37,555 bases of DNA from NCBI GenBank assembly GCA_902789425.1, contig CADANX010000008.1, forward strand, positions 1-37,555, written 5' to 3'. Under the pieces are notes generated by a model. It saw only the letters and a program-made list of their open reading frames with translations. It ran no database searches and had not been told where the DNA came from. The translations under genes and the position numbers were made by a program. Of this stretch, positions 31,497 through 37,555 are shown piece by piece. The DNA is from an uncultured Erysipelotrichaceae bacterium (GTDB taxonomy: Bacteria > Bacillota_I > Bacilli_A > RF39 > UBA660). Position 1 is the stretch's first letter. Each line of letters begins with the position of its first letter.

Positions 31497-31694
31497 TTAT
31501 TTATTTTCAATATCTTGTTTTTCCTTTTTTATACTATTATTTTTTTCTTTTTTTATTTTTACTTTTTCTTCTTTTATTTTTTCTTTTGCTTGTACTTGCA
31601 TAGGAATATCACTATTAAATTCTATTAATAAAACTGATGTTATAATAAATGCAAAAACTAGTATATATTTTGTTATTTCTTTTATATTTTTCAT
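31497..31694 (-). CDS. Small membrane-anchored Lys/Glu-rich protein
   Basis: 65 residues from the ATG at 31694, which follows GGAG at 8 bases. One hydrophobic helix (YILVFAFIITSVLLI, about 10-24) leads to FNSDIPMQVQAKEK and then a nearly pure Lys/Glu tail. If the N terminus is a signal peptide with AKA-like cleavage near 36, the tail would be exported; if it is an anchor, the tail is outside. I do not recognise the family. It follows yneF by about 90 bases and precedes the T7SS promoter, so it could belong to either block. Confidence 0.65.
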   Translation of the reverse strand: MKNIKEITKYILVFAFIITSVLLIEFNSDIPMQVQAKEKIKEEKVKIKKEKNNSIKKEKQDIENK

Positions 31695-31783
31695 GAGTGA
31701 ATCTCCTATTCTTAATATCAGTTTACCATTATATAATAATTCAATCAATAGAAAATCAAAAAAAAACAAATAATTTACATTAC

Positions 31784-31996
31784 TTATTTTTTTGCATTAT
31801 TCATAGCTTTCATCATTTGATTTATTTGTTTTTGAGTTGGTGTTCTTCCCATTTGACTCATCATTATTTTAATCATTTGTTCATTAATTGGCGGATTCTT
31901 TTGTAAATATTTTTCCATGAACTTCTTAGATACAAAAAAACCTATTATAGCACCTACTATTAAACCAAATAATACTAATAATATATCATGTAACAT
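31784..31996 (-). CDS. yneF: UPF0154 family membrane protein YneF
   Basis: 70 residues. One N-terminal transmembrane helix ([20 protein letters not shown]) is followed by [20 protein letters not shown] and [21 protein letters not shown]. The NPPI..MI+.MM.QMG..PS/T motif is the mark of the UPF0154 family. Its function is unknown. It lies in the lexA-yneA-tkt-sirA-yneF order of Bacillus, but gene pair A'-B' is placed before it. Start follows AGGAGGAATAAAT. Confidence 0.95.
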   Translation of the reverse strand: MLHDILLVLFGLIVGAIIGFFVSKKFMEKYLQKNPPINEQMIKIMMSQMGRTPTQKQINQMMKAMNNAKK

Positions 31997-32008
31997 ATTT
32001 ATTCCTCC

Positions 32009-32434
32009 TTATATTTTAAATTCTTCAAAATCTAAATTATTAACACTTTTTTCTTCTTTTCTATTTGGAACTCTATCTATTCTATTATATGCATTGTTAT
32101 CTTCACTTATAACATCATTTAATTTTCTATGAACAAAATTTCTAACTGAATCTTCAGATATTTTACTATAGCCAGAATCTCCAGATAAATACTTTTCAAG
32201 TGCATCAATGTTTGTAATGTATGATTCAAACCATTTATTTAATTCTTTATAATCATTATCTATTTTTTTATACATTTTACTTAATTTACTTGAAATAAGT
32301 TTTATATATGTATTATTAGATGACTTTATATAACTATTTAAAAATGTACTATATGTACTTAAAGTAAAATTATTATATTCTTCATTTAATTGTGAATTAT
32401 ATTGTTTTAAAATAGTAACATTAATATTTGTCAT
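32009..32434 (-). CDS. Protein B', short paralogue of the T7SS protein B
   Basis: 141 residues from the ATG at 32434 (GAGG upstream; a GTG at 32440 is less likely). Residues 1-85 are the same helical domain as in B: YSTFLNSY, MYKKIDNDYKELNKWFESY and LEKYLSG, aligned without gaps. The shared SEDSVRNFVHRKL block follows the linker. Instead of B's long tail, only about 40 polar residues remain. It is a stand-alone version of the domain, so it may be an immunity-like partner, a decoy or a degraded substrate. It is 7 bases after A' and 12 before yneF, thus part of that transcript. Confidence 0.75.
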   Translation of the reverse strand: MTNINVTILKQYNSQLNEEYNNFTLSTYSTFLNSYIKSSNNTYIKLISSKLSKMYKKIDNDYKELNKWFESYITNIDALEKYLSGDSGYSKISEDSVRNFVHRKLNDVISEDNNAYNRIDRVPNRKEEKSVNNLDFEEFKI

Positions 32435-32441
32435 ACGCACC

Positions 32442-32846
32442 TCAATTAATCAAAGTTTCTAATTTGTTTTTAATTTTTAATAATTCTACTTCTTTTGCCT
32501 TTACTTCATTTTCAAGAATAGTTATTTCATTTATATTCTTTTCATAATCTAAAGATAAAGATTGCATTTGTTCTTTTTTTAGAATTATTTCTTTATCTAA
32601 ATTATTATAATTGTCTATAAAGTCTACTGAATCAAATATTTTTTTTAATTCATCTTCTAATTTTTTATAATCTTTATTTATTAAGACTTCTAAAGATGAT
32701 TTAAAAGAATTCTTTGAATTTGAATTCCATATATTACTATTACTTATTCCACTTAATATTTCATCTGATGAAGAATGCTTTACCGAATCTATACATTTAA
32801 GAATAGAATTTTTTAGTAAAGATGTATCTATTTCATTATAATTCAT
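32442..32846 (-). CDS. Protein A', paralogue of the T7SS coiled-coil protein A
   Basis: 134 residues, all helical, with SNIWNSNSKNSFKSSLEVL in the position of A's GVWNTASRNTLSTALDK, and a C-terminal coiled coil rich in E, K, L and I. Ungapped alignment over 79 residues gives about 31 identities by hand count. Its gene is followed by B' just as A is followed (after DUF4176) by B. Start ATG 32846 has AAGGAGGTAAAT before it. It lies directly after the SirA-like gene, away from EssC, so it depends on the main locus if it is secreted. Confidence 0.75.
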   Translation of the reverse strand: MNYNEIDTSLLKNSILKCIDSVKHSSSDEILSGISNSNIWNSNSKNSFKSSLEVLINKDYKKLEDELKKIFDSVDFIDNYNNLDKEIILKKEQMQSLSLDYEKNINEITILENEVKAKEVELLKIKNKLETLIN

Positions 32847-32881
32847 ATTTACCTCCTTACTAAGTATGATTATAACATAAA

Positions 32882-33313
32882 TTATTTTAAAATTATAGGT
32901 CTTTTAAGTTCTTTTAGCCAAAAGTATTTTTTATTATCAAAATCTATTACAAAAGCATCAATATTTAAATTCATTAATTCTTCTAAAAAAGTATTATAAC
33001 TATTATTTGAAACTATTTTAATATATGATTTATTTAAAAATAAAATAGATTTTTCATACGCATTATCAATAATATGAAGATTATCACTTTTTTTATAATA
33101 ATAAAATTCATCATTATATTTTTGAGTTAAACAATTATTTATAAGTTCAATATTAAATAAATTATGCATTCTTTTATACAAATTAGAATAATAACTATAA
33201 TTATCATTTTTAGCATTATATATTTTATTAATTATTCTATATAAAGAATTTGAATTACTTTTATTAATTGTTTTAAACATATTATTAATTTTAAATAAAT
33301 AAAAAGTTTTCAT
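32882..33313 (-). CDS. sirA: SirA-like protein (YneE), DnaA-binding replication inhibitor family
   Basis: 143 residues from the ATG at 33313, with AGGTGA in place. The N terminus MKTFYLFKINNMF matches the YYTYLI..EF start of SirA, and the C-terminal block AFVIDFDNKKYFWLKELKRP matches the LAFDFxxxRYGWLxPxKxR end. Bacillus SirA binds DnaA and blocks re-initiation during sporulation. Similarity is modest, but the position between tkt and yneF is exactly that of Bacillus sirA, which raises confidence. The middle is poorly conserved and rich in N, Y and K. Confidence 0.75.
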   Translation of the reverse strand: MKTFYLFKINNMFKTINKSNSNSLYRIINKIYNAKNDNYSYYSNLYKRMHNLFNIELINNCLTQKYNDEFYYYKKSDNLHIIDNAYEKSILFLNKSYIKIVSNNSYNTFLEELMNLNIDAFVIDFDNKKYFWLKELKRPIILK

Positions 33314-33362
33314 TTTAATCACCTATTATATTTTAGATAATTATTAATGAAAACTATGTCGA

Positions 33363-35366
33363 TTATTGTTTATTAATTAAATTTTTTATTCTAGATATTA
33401 TTTGATCTAAGTCTAAATTATAATAATTTAATATTTCTTCTTTTGAACCACTTTTTCCAAATTCATTTATATTAAATAAATAATCTGAACTTGGTACGAA
33501 TTTTTCCCAACAATATGAAGAACCATATTCTATTACAAATATAGGTTTTCCAATTGGAAATAAATCTCTTTTGTATGCATCATCTTGTTCTAAATATTTT
33601 TCCATACATGGCATACTAACAATTCTTAAATCTATTTGTTCTTTTCTTATTTGTTCTTGAAGTGATTTTGCAACTTGAAGTTCTGAACCAGTTGCAATTA
33701 CAACTGCATCAAGTTCACCTGTTTCTTCACCCGCTATATAAGCACCTTTTGATACTCCAAGTATACTTGTTCTTTGTTGTGCTTTAACTTCTGTTCTTGG
33801 AAGAGAAATAACTGCTGGTTTTTTATCATTTAAAATACAATTCCATGTTCCAAGTATTTCTTTTATATCACCTGGTCTATATACATATAAATTAGGAATA
33901 GCTCTAAGTGATGCTAATTGTTCTATTGGTTGATGAGTTGGACCATCAGCGCCAATAGTTATTGAATCATGTGAGAAAATATATGTAACAGGTAAATTCA
34001 TTAAAGCACTCATTCTAATTGATGGTCTTAAATAATCTGAAAAAGCTAGATATGTTGATGCATATGGTCTAAACCCGGATAGTGCAAGTCCATTACTAAT
34101 AGCACCCATAGCATTTTCTCTAACACCATAATTAATATTTTTTGCTAAATAATTTTCACTTGATAAATCACCTTTATTATCTATATATACTTTTGTACTA
34201 TTTGCAAGATCGGCAGAACCACCGATAAAGTTATCCACAAGAGAACTTAGTATATTCATCACTCTTTTATTACTATCTCTAAGTAATTCTTTATTTTCAT
34301 AATCAATTTCAATATTAAGTTTTGTTAAGTCAATTGATATATTATTAAACTCTAAATTCGCATAAGATTTTATTAAATCTGGATTTAAAGTACCTTTATA
34401 CTCAGCATATGTTTTTTCCCACTCACTATATTTTTGTGTACCTCTTTTAATTACTTGATCTCTTATATAACCAGCTGGTTCCTTTGCAACTGTAAATGGT
34501 AAACTTTCATTTTCAAGTTTCTTTTTAAGTTGTTCATAATCTTCTTTTGATAAAGGATCATTATGAATTTTATTTGTTCCTTGAAGAAGTGATCCATCAC
34601 CAATTATAGTATTTATTTTTATAATAGATGGTCTTTCTGTTTCCATTTTTGCATTTTTTATTGCTCTATCTATATCAGAAACAGATTTACCATTTTTTAC
34701 ATTTTGGGTATGCCATCCCATTGCTGAAAATCTTGATAAAACATCTTCATTAAATACATCATTTAAACTTCCATCAACAGATGTATTGTTTGAATCATAT
34801 AAAACAATTAATTTTCCAAGTTTTAATGTTCCAGCAAAAGAAGCTGCTTCATAAGAAATACCTTCCATTAAATCTCCGTCTGATACAAGTACATAAGTAT
34901 AATAATCAACAAGTGGTTTTGTTTTTTTATCAAAAAGATTCTTTTTAGCAATATTATATTTCATTTCAAAAATCTTTTCACTTAAAGCAATTCCTACAGA
35001 CGTAGCAAAGCCTTCACCTAAAGCACCTGTAGTTACATCAACACCCATAGTACTTATTTCAGGATGACCTGGAGTTTTACTGTTTATTTTTCTATATTGT
35101 TTTAAATCTTCAATTGTTAGAGGATATCCACATAAAAACATCATTGAATAAAGAAGTGCAGATCCATGCCCTGCAGACATTATAAATCTATCTCTATTTA
35201 TCCAATTAAATACAGGAGGATAAATATTAATATTTTTTGCAAATAGCGTGTATATAATTGGTGCAGCACCTAAAGAAATACCAAGATGACCACCTCTAGC
35301 ATTTTGAACTAAATCAATAGATAACGATTTTAAAGTATTAATTGCTTTTTCATCCACTTTTATCAC
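33363..35366 (-). CDS. tkt: Transketolase
   Basis: Thiamine-diphosphate enzyme of the pentose phosphate pathway, moving two-carbon units between sugar phosphates. The 667 residues show ARGGHLGISLGAAPI, SAGHGSALLYSMM, the ThDP/Mg motif VSDGDLMEGISYEAASFAG...YDSNN, NINYGVRENAMGAISNGLAL (pyrimidine domain, catalytic Glu), FSHDSITIGADGPTHQPIEQL, and a C-terminal domain with VIATGSELQVAKSL. Length matches the family. Start ATG 35366 follows AGGTGATAAAAG. It sits in the lexA-tkt-sirA order and, with rpe at 14566, closes the non-oxidative pentose route. Confidence 0.98.
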   Translation of the reverse strand: MIKVDEKAINTLKSLSIDLVQNARGGHLGISLGAAPIIYTLFAKNINIYPPVFNWINRDRFIMSAGHGSALLYSMMFLCGYPLTIEDLKQYRKINSKTPGHPEISTMGVDVTTGALGEGFATSVGIALSEKIFEMKYNIAKKNLFDKKTKPLVDYYTYVLVSDGDLMEGISYEAASFAGTLKLGKLIVLYDSNNTSVDGSLNDVFNEDVLSRFSAMGWHTQNVKNGKSVSDIDRAIKNAKMETERPSIIKINTIIGDGSLLQGTNKIHNDPLSKEDYEQLKKKLENESLPFTVAKEPAGYIRDQVIKRGTQKYSEWEKTYAEYKGTLNPDLIKSYANLEFNNISIDLTKLNIEIDYENKELLRDSNKRVMNILSSLVDNFIGGSADLANSTKVYIDNKGDLSSENYLAKNINYGVRENAMGAISNGLALSGFRPYASTYLAFSDYLRPSIRMSALMNLPVTYIFSHDSITIGADGPTHQPIEQLASLRAIPNLYVYRPGDIKEILGTWNCILNDKKPAVISLPRTEVKAQQRTSILGVSKGAYIAGEETGELDAVVIATGSELQVAKSLQEQIRKEQIDLRIVSMPCMEKYLEQDDAYKRDLFPIGKPIFVIEYGSSYCWEKFVPSSDYLFNINEFGKSGSKEEILNYYNLDLDQIISRIKNLINKQ

Positions 35367-35406
35367 CTAGCCCTATTTATCTTAAATATATTATAACAAA
35401 AAAAAC

Positions 35407-35443
35407 AAAAAAATAAAAGATATGAAAAACATATCTTTTATTT
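35407..35443 (-). terminator. Terminator overlapping the stop of the YneA-like gene
   Basis: Minus strand perfect 14-bp stem AAATAAAAGATATG/CATATCTTTTATTT with a 5-base loop, then T. The TAA stop lies inside one arm, so the transcript ends at the gene end, before tkt. Confidence 0.8.
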
Positions 35444-35575
35444 TAGTGCATAAGTATTATTTACTTGTTCTTTTGCCTCATAGCTTTTATCAACACTTTC
35501 CGCTCTAAAAACTAAAGTTAAGGCAATAAGTAAACAAATAAAGTATGCAAACAATAATTCTAAAAACTTTTTCAT
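35438..35575 (-). CDS. YneA-like SOS-controlled membrane peptide
   Basis: 45 residues from the ATG at 35575, with AAGGAG before it. It begins MKKFLELLFAYFICLLIALT, one membrane helix, and has a short polar outside part, SVDKSYEAKEQVNNTYALK. The promoter on this strand (TTGACA, 17, TAAATT) has an SOS box in its spacer, and the gene is divergent from lexA. This is the position of yneA, the SOS cell-division inhibitor of Bacillus. YneA has a similar membrane helix but also a LysM domain, which is missing here. Sequence similarity alone would not prove the link; the call rests on position, regulation and topology. Confidence 0.65.
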   Translation of the reverse strand: MKKFLELLFAYFICLLIALTLVFRAESVDKSYEAKEQVNNTYALK

Positions 35576-35603
35576 TTCACTCACTCCTTCTTCATCTAAT
35601 ATA

Positions 35604-35632
35604 AATTTATCACGAACGGATGTTTGTGTCAA
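35604..35632 (-). promoter_or_regulatory. Promoter of the YneA-like gene
   Basis: Minus strand TTGACA at 35632-35627, 17 bases, TAAATT at 35609-35604. The first SOS box fills most of the spacer. Confidence 0.65.
35613..35626. promoter_or_regulatory. LexA/SOS box 1
   Basis: CGAACGGATGTTTG, close to the Bacillus SOS box CGAACN4GTTCG. It lies inside the spacer of the leftward promoter. Confidence 0.8.
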
Positions 35633-35639
35633 TCATTTT

Positions 35640-35653
35640 CAAACATTTGTTTG
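35640..35653. promoter_or_regulatory. LexA/SOS box 2
   Basis: CAAACATTTGTTTG, a perfect palindrome of the same class. It overlaps the -35 of lexA, which implies autorepression. Confidence 0.8.
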
Positions 35654-35679
35654 ACATTTTACATTTTGTATGTTAAACT
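35651..35679 (+). promoter_or_regulatory. lexA promoter
   Basis: TTGACA at 35651-35656, 17-base spacer, TAAACT at 35674-35679 with TGT before it. Confidence 0.75.
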
Positions 35680-35701
35680 TATTTTAGAAGGAGTTGATAT
35701 T

Positions 35702-36313
35702 TTGAAGGATTTAACTGCAAAACAAGCTACAGTACTTGATTTCTTAAAAAGAAGTATGGCTAACAATGGCTATCCACCAACAGTAAGAGAAATTTGTGCA
35801 GCACTTGGTTTATCATCACCTGCTACAGCACACGCTCATCTTAATACTCTTGAAGAAAAAGGATATATTAAAAAAGGAAGTTCAAAAAATAGAGCTATAG
35901 AATTATTAGTTAATAATGAATATGATACAAATAGTGTATGTGATGTTCCACTACTTGGAAAAGTAACAGCTGGATCACCTATTGAAGCTATTGAAACACC
36001 TGATGAATATTTTTCTATACCTGCATATCTTATTCCTGCTCATAAAGAAGTATTTACATTAAGAGTTAGTGGTGAGTCAATGATTAATGCAGGAATACTT
36101 GATGGAGATATTGTTATAGTACAAAGACAACAAGTTGCTAATAATGGTGATATTGTTGTAGCAATGACAGAGGATAATGAAGTAACACTAAAAAGATTTT
36201 ATAAAGAAAACGGATATTTTAGATTACAACCAGAAAATGATACAATGGATCCAATTATATTAGATACAGTATATATAGTTGGAAAAGCAATTGGATTATA
36301 TAGAAAAATGTAA
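35702..36313 (+). CDS. lexA: SOS repressor LexA
   Basis: DNA-damage response repressor with self-cleaving peptidase domain. The TTG start at 35702, 10 bases after AAGGAG, gives 203 residues; the frame extends further upstream but across the promoter and operator, so I reject that. The winged helix (1-65) has LTAKQATVLDFL, YPPTVREICAALGLSSPATAHAHL and the wing GYIKKG. The cleavage site is A90-G91 in KVTAGSP. The catalytic dyad is Ser126 (SGESM) and Lys164 (VTLKRF). Two SOS boxes lie in the divergent control region. The gene is monocistronic, with its own terminator. Confidence 0.97.
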   Translation: MKDLTAKQATVLDFLKRSMANNGYPPTVREICAALGLSSPATAHAHLNTLEEKGYIKKGSSKNRAIELLVNNEYDTNSVCDVPLLGKVTAGSPIEAIETPDEYFSIPAYLIPAHKEVFTLRVSGESMINAGILDGDIVIVQRQQVANNGDIVVAMTEDNEVTLKRFYKENGYFRLQPENDTMDPIILDTVYIVGKAIGLYRKM

Positions 36314-36336
36314 AAAAGCCATATTGGCTTTTTTTT
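36312..36336 (+). terminator. lexA terminator overlapping the stop
   Basis: AAAAAAGCC/GGCTTTTTT, 9-bp stem with loop ATATT, ending in T. The stem begins inside the TAA of lexA. Confidence 0.8.
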
Positions 36337-36339
36337 AAG

Positions 36340-36497
36340 ATAATCTATATAAGATTTCTTTATCTATATAAACGCTTATGCGGCGTTGCTAAATATCTCT
36401 TTATTAAAGTATATCCATTTTAGTATTTTTTATGCTTTATATTATTTTATTATTATTTCTTCCAAATGTTTGGACTATGTAAAAAATAATTCTCACA
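36340..36497. other. AT-rich stretch without a recognised gene
   Basis: No open frame with protein-like composition on either strand. The one notable feature is a short hairpin AACGC/GCGTT at 36371-36387 with a 7-base loop. The 36314-36688 gap is therefore a terminator, this stretch and a decayed dinD gene. Confidence 0.5.
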
Positions 36498-36650
36498 TTA
36501 TTCTTTAATTTTCTTATTTACTATTTCCTTCAAACTTTTATCAGGAGTTTTTAAATCCTCTGGCATAGTTCCACCTAATCTTTTAATACTAGTTCTTCAC
36601 TTTCCATATGATCGAAGTCTCCATGTGGTGACATACGTTTATGCATACGG
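36498..36650 (-). pseudogene. Remnant of dinD (DNA-damage-inducible protein D)
   Basis: On the minus strand one frame reads SPHGDFDHMESEELVLK and then stops. A shifted frame continues RLGGTMPEDLKTPDKSLKE and IVNKKIKE, then TAA at 36500-36498. The second part is the C terminus of DinD (ELGGTMPEELPTPxxSIKxLE in E. coli, recalled from memory), and DHMxSxEL is another DinD block that normally lies about 60 residues earlier. The two are joined with a frameshift, so an internal deletion removed the sequence between. The N-terminal BRO/KilA-like part is missing. DinD is typically an SOS gene, and it lies next to lexA here. Confidence 0.65.
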
Positions 36651-36688
36651 ATTTAGCCAAAGAAAAAAGATGATTTAATCACCTTTAT

Positions 36689-37222
36689 TTAATAAACATT
36701 TATTTTTTTCTGAGTTTTTATATAATCATAAAATTCATCACAATTAATATGATATTTTGGCTTATTATATTTATATATAAAAATATCATAATTTAAATCT
36801 GAATTTATTTCATTTTTTCTACTATCTAAGAATTTTATCTTTACATCATTAAGAAGCGCTTTTAAATCACTATACTCATGTATTCCTTTCATATCATACC
36901 AAGAATGTTCAAACCAGTAATATTTATTATTTAATTGAAATGTGAGGAAAGTATGTGATGGTAAATTTTCATTATCATCAATATAAATAAAATATGTATC
37001 ACATTCTATATTAGCTTCATTAAATAATTTTCTTTCAAGTTCAACTTGATCCCAACAAACACCACATTTGCTATTTAGTAATTCTTCTGGACTCAATAGG
37101 TAATAAAAATTATAAAACTCTTTATCCCATATTTCACTATTAATTAAGTTATTTCCATTCTTATCTTTAAAACCATATTCAATGATACTTAATATATCCA
37201 TTATTTTACATATTTTATCCAT
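36689..37222 (-). CDS. Transglutaminase-like cysteine-peptidase-fold protein
   Basis: 177 residues from the ATG at 37222 (AGGATG upstream; GTG 37231 less likely). The order Cys-His-acid of the transglutaminase-like fold is visible: CGVCWDQVELERKLF with C56, then PSHTFLTF with H90, then YYWFEHSWYD with E105 or D110. There is no signal peptide, so it is cytoplasmic or exported without one. The rest is charged and N/K rich. The family covers peptidases, transamidases and inactive scaffolds, so activity cannot be stated. It lies between the dinD remnant and the MBL gene. Confidence 0.75.
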   Translation of the reverse strand: MDKICKIMDILSIIEYGFKDKNGNNLINSEIWDKEFYNFYYLLSPEELLNSKCGVCWDQVELERKLFNEANIECDTYFIYIDDNENLPSHTFLTFQLNNKYYWFEHSWYDMKGIHEYSDLKALLNDVKIKFLDSRKNEINSDLNYDIFIYKYNKPKYHINCDEFYDYIKTQKKINVY

Positions 37223-37288
37223 ATAAATCACATCCTATAATTATTTTAACATATATTCTATCTATTCTTTTATTTTTTTTACTCCTTT

Positions 37289-37555
37289 CTATGGCGTGCA
37301 TGTTTCTATTTTCAATTTATTATTTTTAATGTTAAATATAATGCTTCCATCTTGATCTGTTCTATATATTTTTGAGTCTTCTAATATATTTAATACTTCT
37401 TTATTTGGATGACCATATCTATTATTTTTACCTACACTAATAACAGAATACTCTGTATTAATTTCATTAATAAACTCTTTACCACTGCTTGTCTTAGATC
37501 CATGATGCCCTACTTTTAATACATCAATGTTTGATATGTTATATTTTTCTAAAAT
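37289..37555 (-). CDS. C-terminal part of a ComEC-type metallo-beta-lactamase protein
   Basis: The last 88 codons of a gene that enters from the right edge. It shows VLKVGHHGSKTSSGKEF, then YSVISVGKNNRYGHPNKEVLNIL, and IYRTDQDGSIIF. HHGS, SVG.NN.YGHP and RTDQDG.I are the closing motifs of the ComEC/Rec2 metallo-beta-lactamase domain. It may be the C terminus of ComEC itself or a stand-alone MBL-fold protein; the membrane part is outside the window. It ends in TAG 67 bases before the transglutaminase-like gene, on the same strand. Confidence 0.88.
   Translation of the reverse strand: MLEKYNISNIDVLKVGHHGSKTSSGKEFINEINTEYSVISVGKNNRYGHPNKEVLNILEDSKIYRTDQDGSIIFNIKNNKLKIETCTP

Noticed and set aside
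35624-35701. LexA starting 26 codons earlier
   Set aside because: That stretch holds the SOS boxes and the -35/-10, and the TTG at 35702 has a strong ribosome-binding site.
36371-36387. AACGC/GCGTT hairpin as a mobile-element end or attachment site
   Set aside because: Only a 5-bp stem, no second copy or target duplication found nearby.
1-37555. tRNA, rRNA genes or CRISPR repeats
   Set aside because: None recognised by eye on either strand; the repeated motifs seen are T-box, terminators and dockerin repeats.

Overview
The window is a chromosomal stretch of a very AT-rich, low-GC Gram-positive bacterium. Its gene blocks resemble those of Bacilli: sepF-divIVA-ileS, mutL-miaA, rsmE-mtaB-rpsU, and lexA-yneA-tkt-sirA-yneF. 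Ribosome-binding sites are strong AGGAGG types, TGA is used as a stop and TGG as Trp, so this is not the mycoplasma code. The small and partly rearranged blocks, a type VII secretion (T7SS) locus and a dockerin-bearing cell-wall hydrolase suggest an uncultured gut-type Bacilli lineage with a reduced genome (RF39/RFN20/Erysipelotrichales-like). That placement is inference. I recognised no tRNA, rRNA, CRISPR array or intact insertion sequence.

Layout, mostly on the minus strand. 1-5469: a truncated exported protein, ileS (a type-2 IleRS with the signature HXGH swapped to GXHH), a cation/Ca2+ exchanger, an isoleucine-type T-box leader, divIVA and sepF. 5589-10275: a small HELTH-motif protein on the plus strand, then mutL, an SGNH hydrolase, a PlsC-like acyltransferase and miaA as a minus-strand run. 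10276-10777 has no annotated-size gene but holds a candidate type I toxin-antitoxin module: a 21-residue hydrophobic peptide and a convergent antisense RNA. 10778-10951 is rpmB. 11030-14464: two exported wall proteins with cadherin-like domains, one a glucosaminidase with a dockerin. 14566-23207: mutS-rpe, then rsmE, two lineage-specific genes, mtaB, rpsU, and a single-domain ClpB/ClpC-type AAA+ ATPase.

22185-31408 is the T7SS locus, transcribed leftward: EsaB/YukD, two WXG100 proteins, tandem hairpins, two more WXG100 proteins, a coiled-coil protein (A), a DUF4176 protein, a helical substrate-like protein (B) with an in-frame stop, EssC, and the AAA+ ATPase. EsaA, EssA and EssB are not recognisable here. 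A second pair homologous to A and B sits at 32009-32846, inserted between sirA and yneF, so the A-B pair has been duplicated as a unit.

31497-36313 is the SOS/replication block: yneF, A'-B', a SirA-like protein, transketolase, a 45-residue YneA-like membrane peptide and lexA, with two SOS boxes in the divergent promoter. Beyond lexA lie the remains of a dinD gene, a transglutaminase-like protein and the C-terminal end of a ComEC-type metallo-beta-lactamase protein.

A recurrent structural feature is that Rho-independent terminators overlap the stop codons of many genes, with the stop in the stem or loop.
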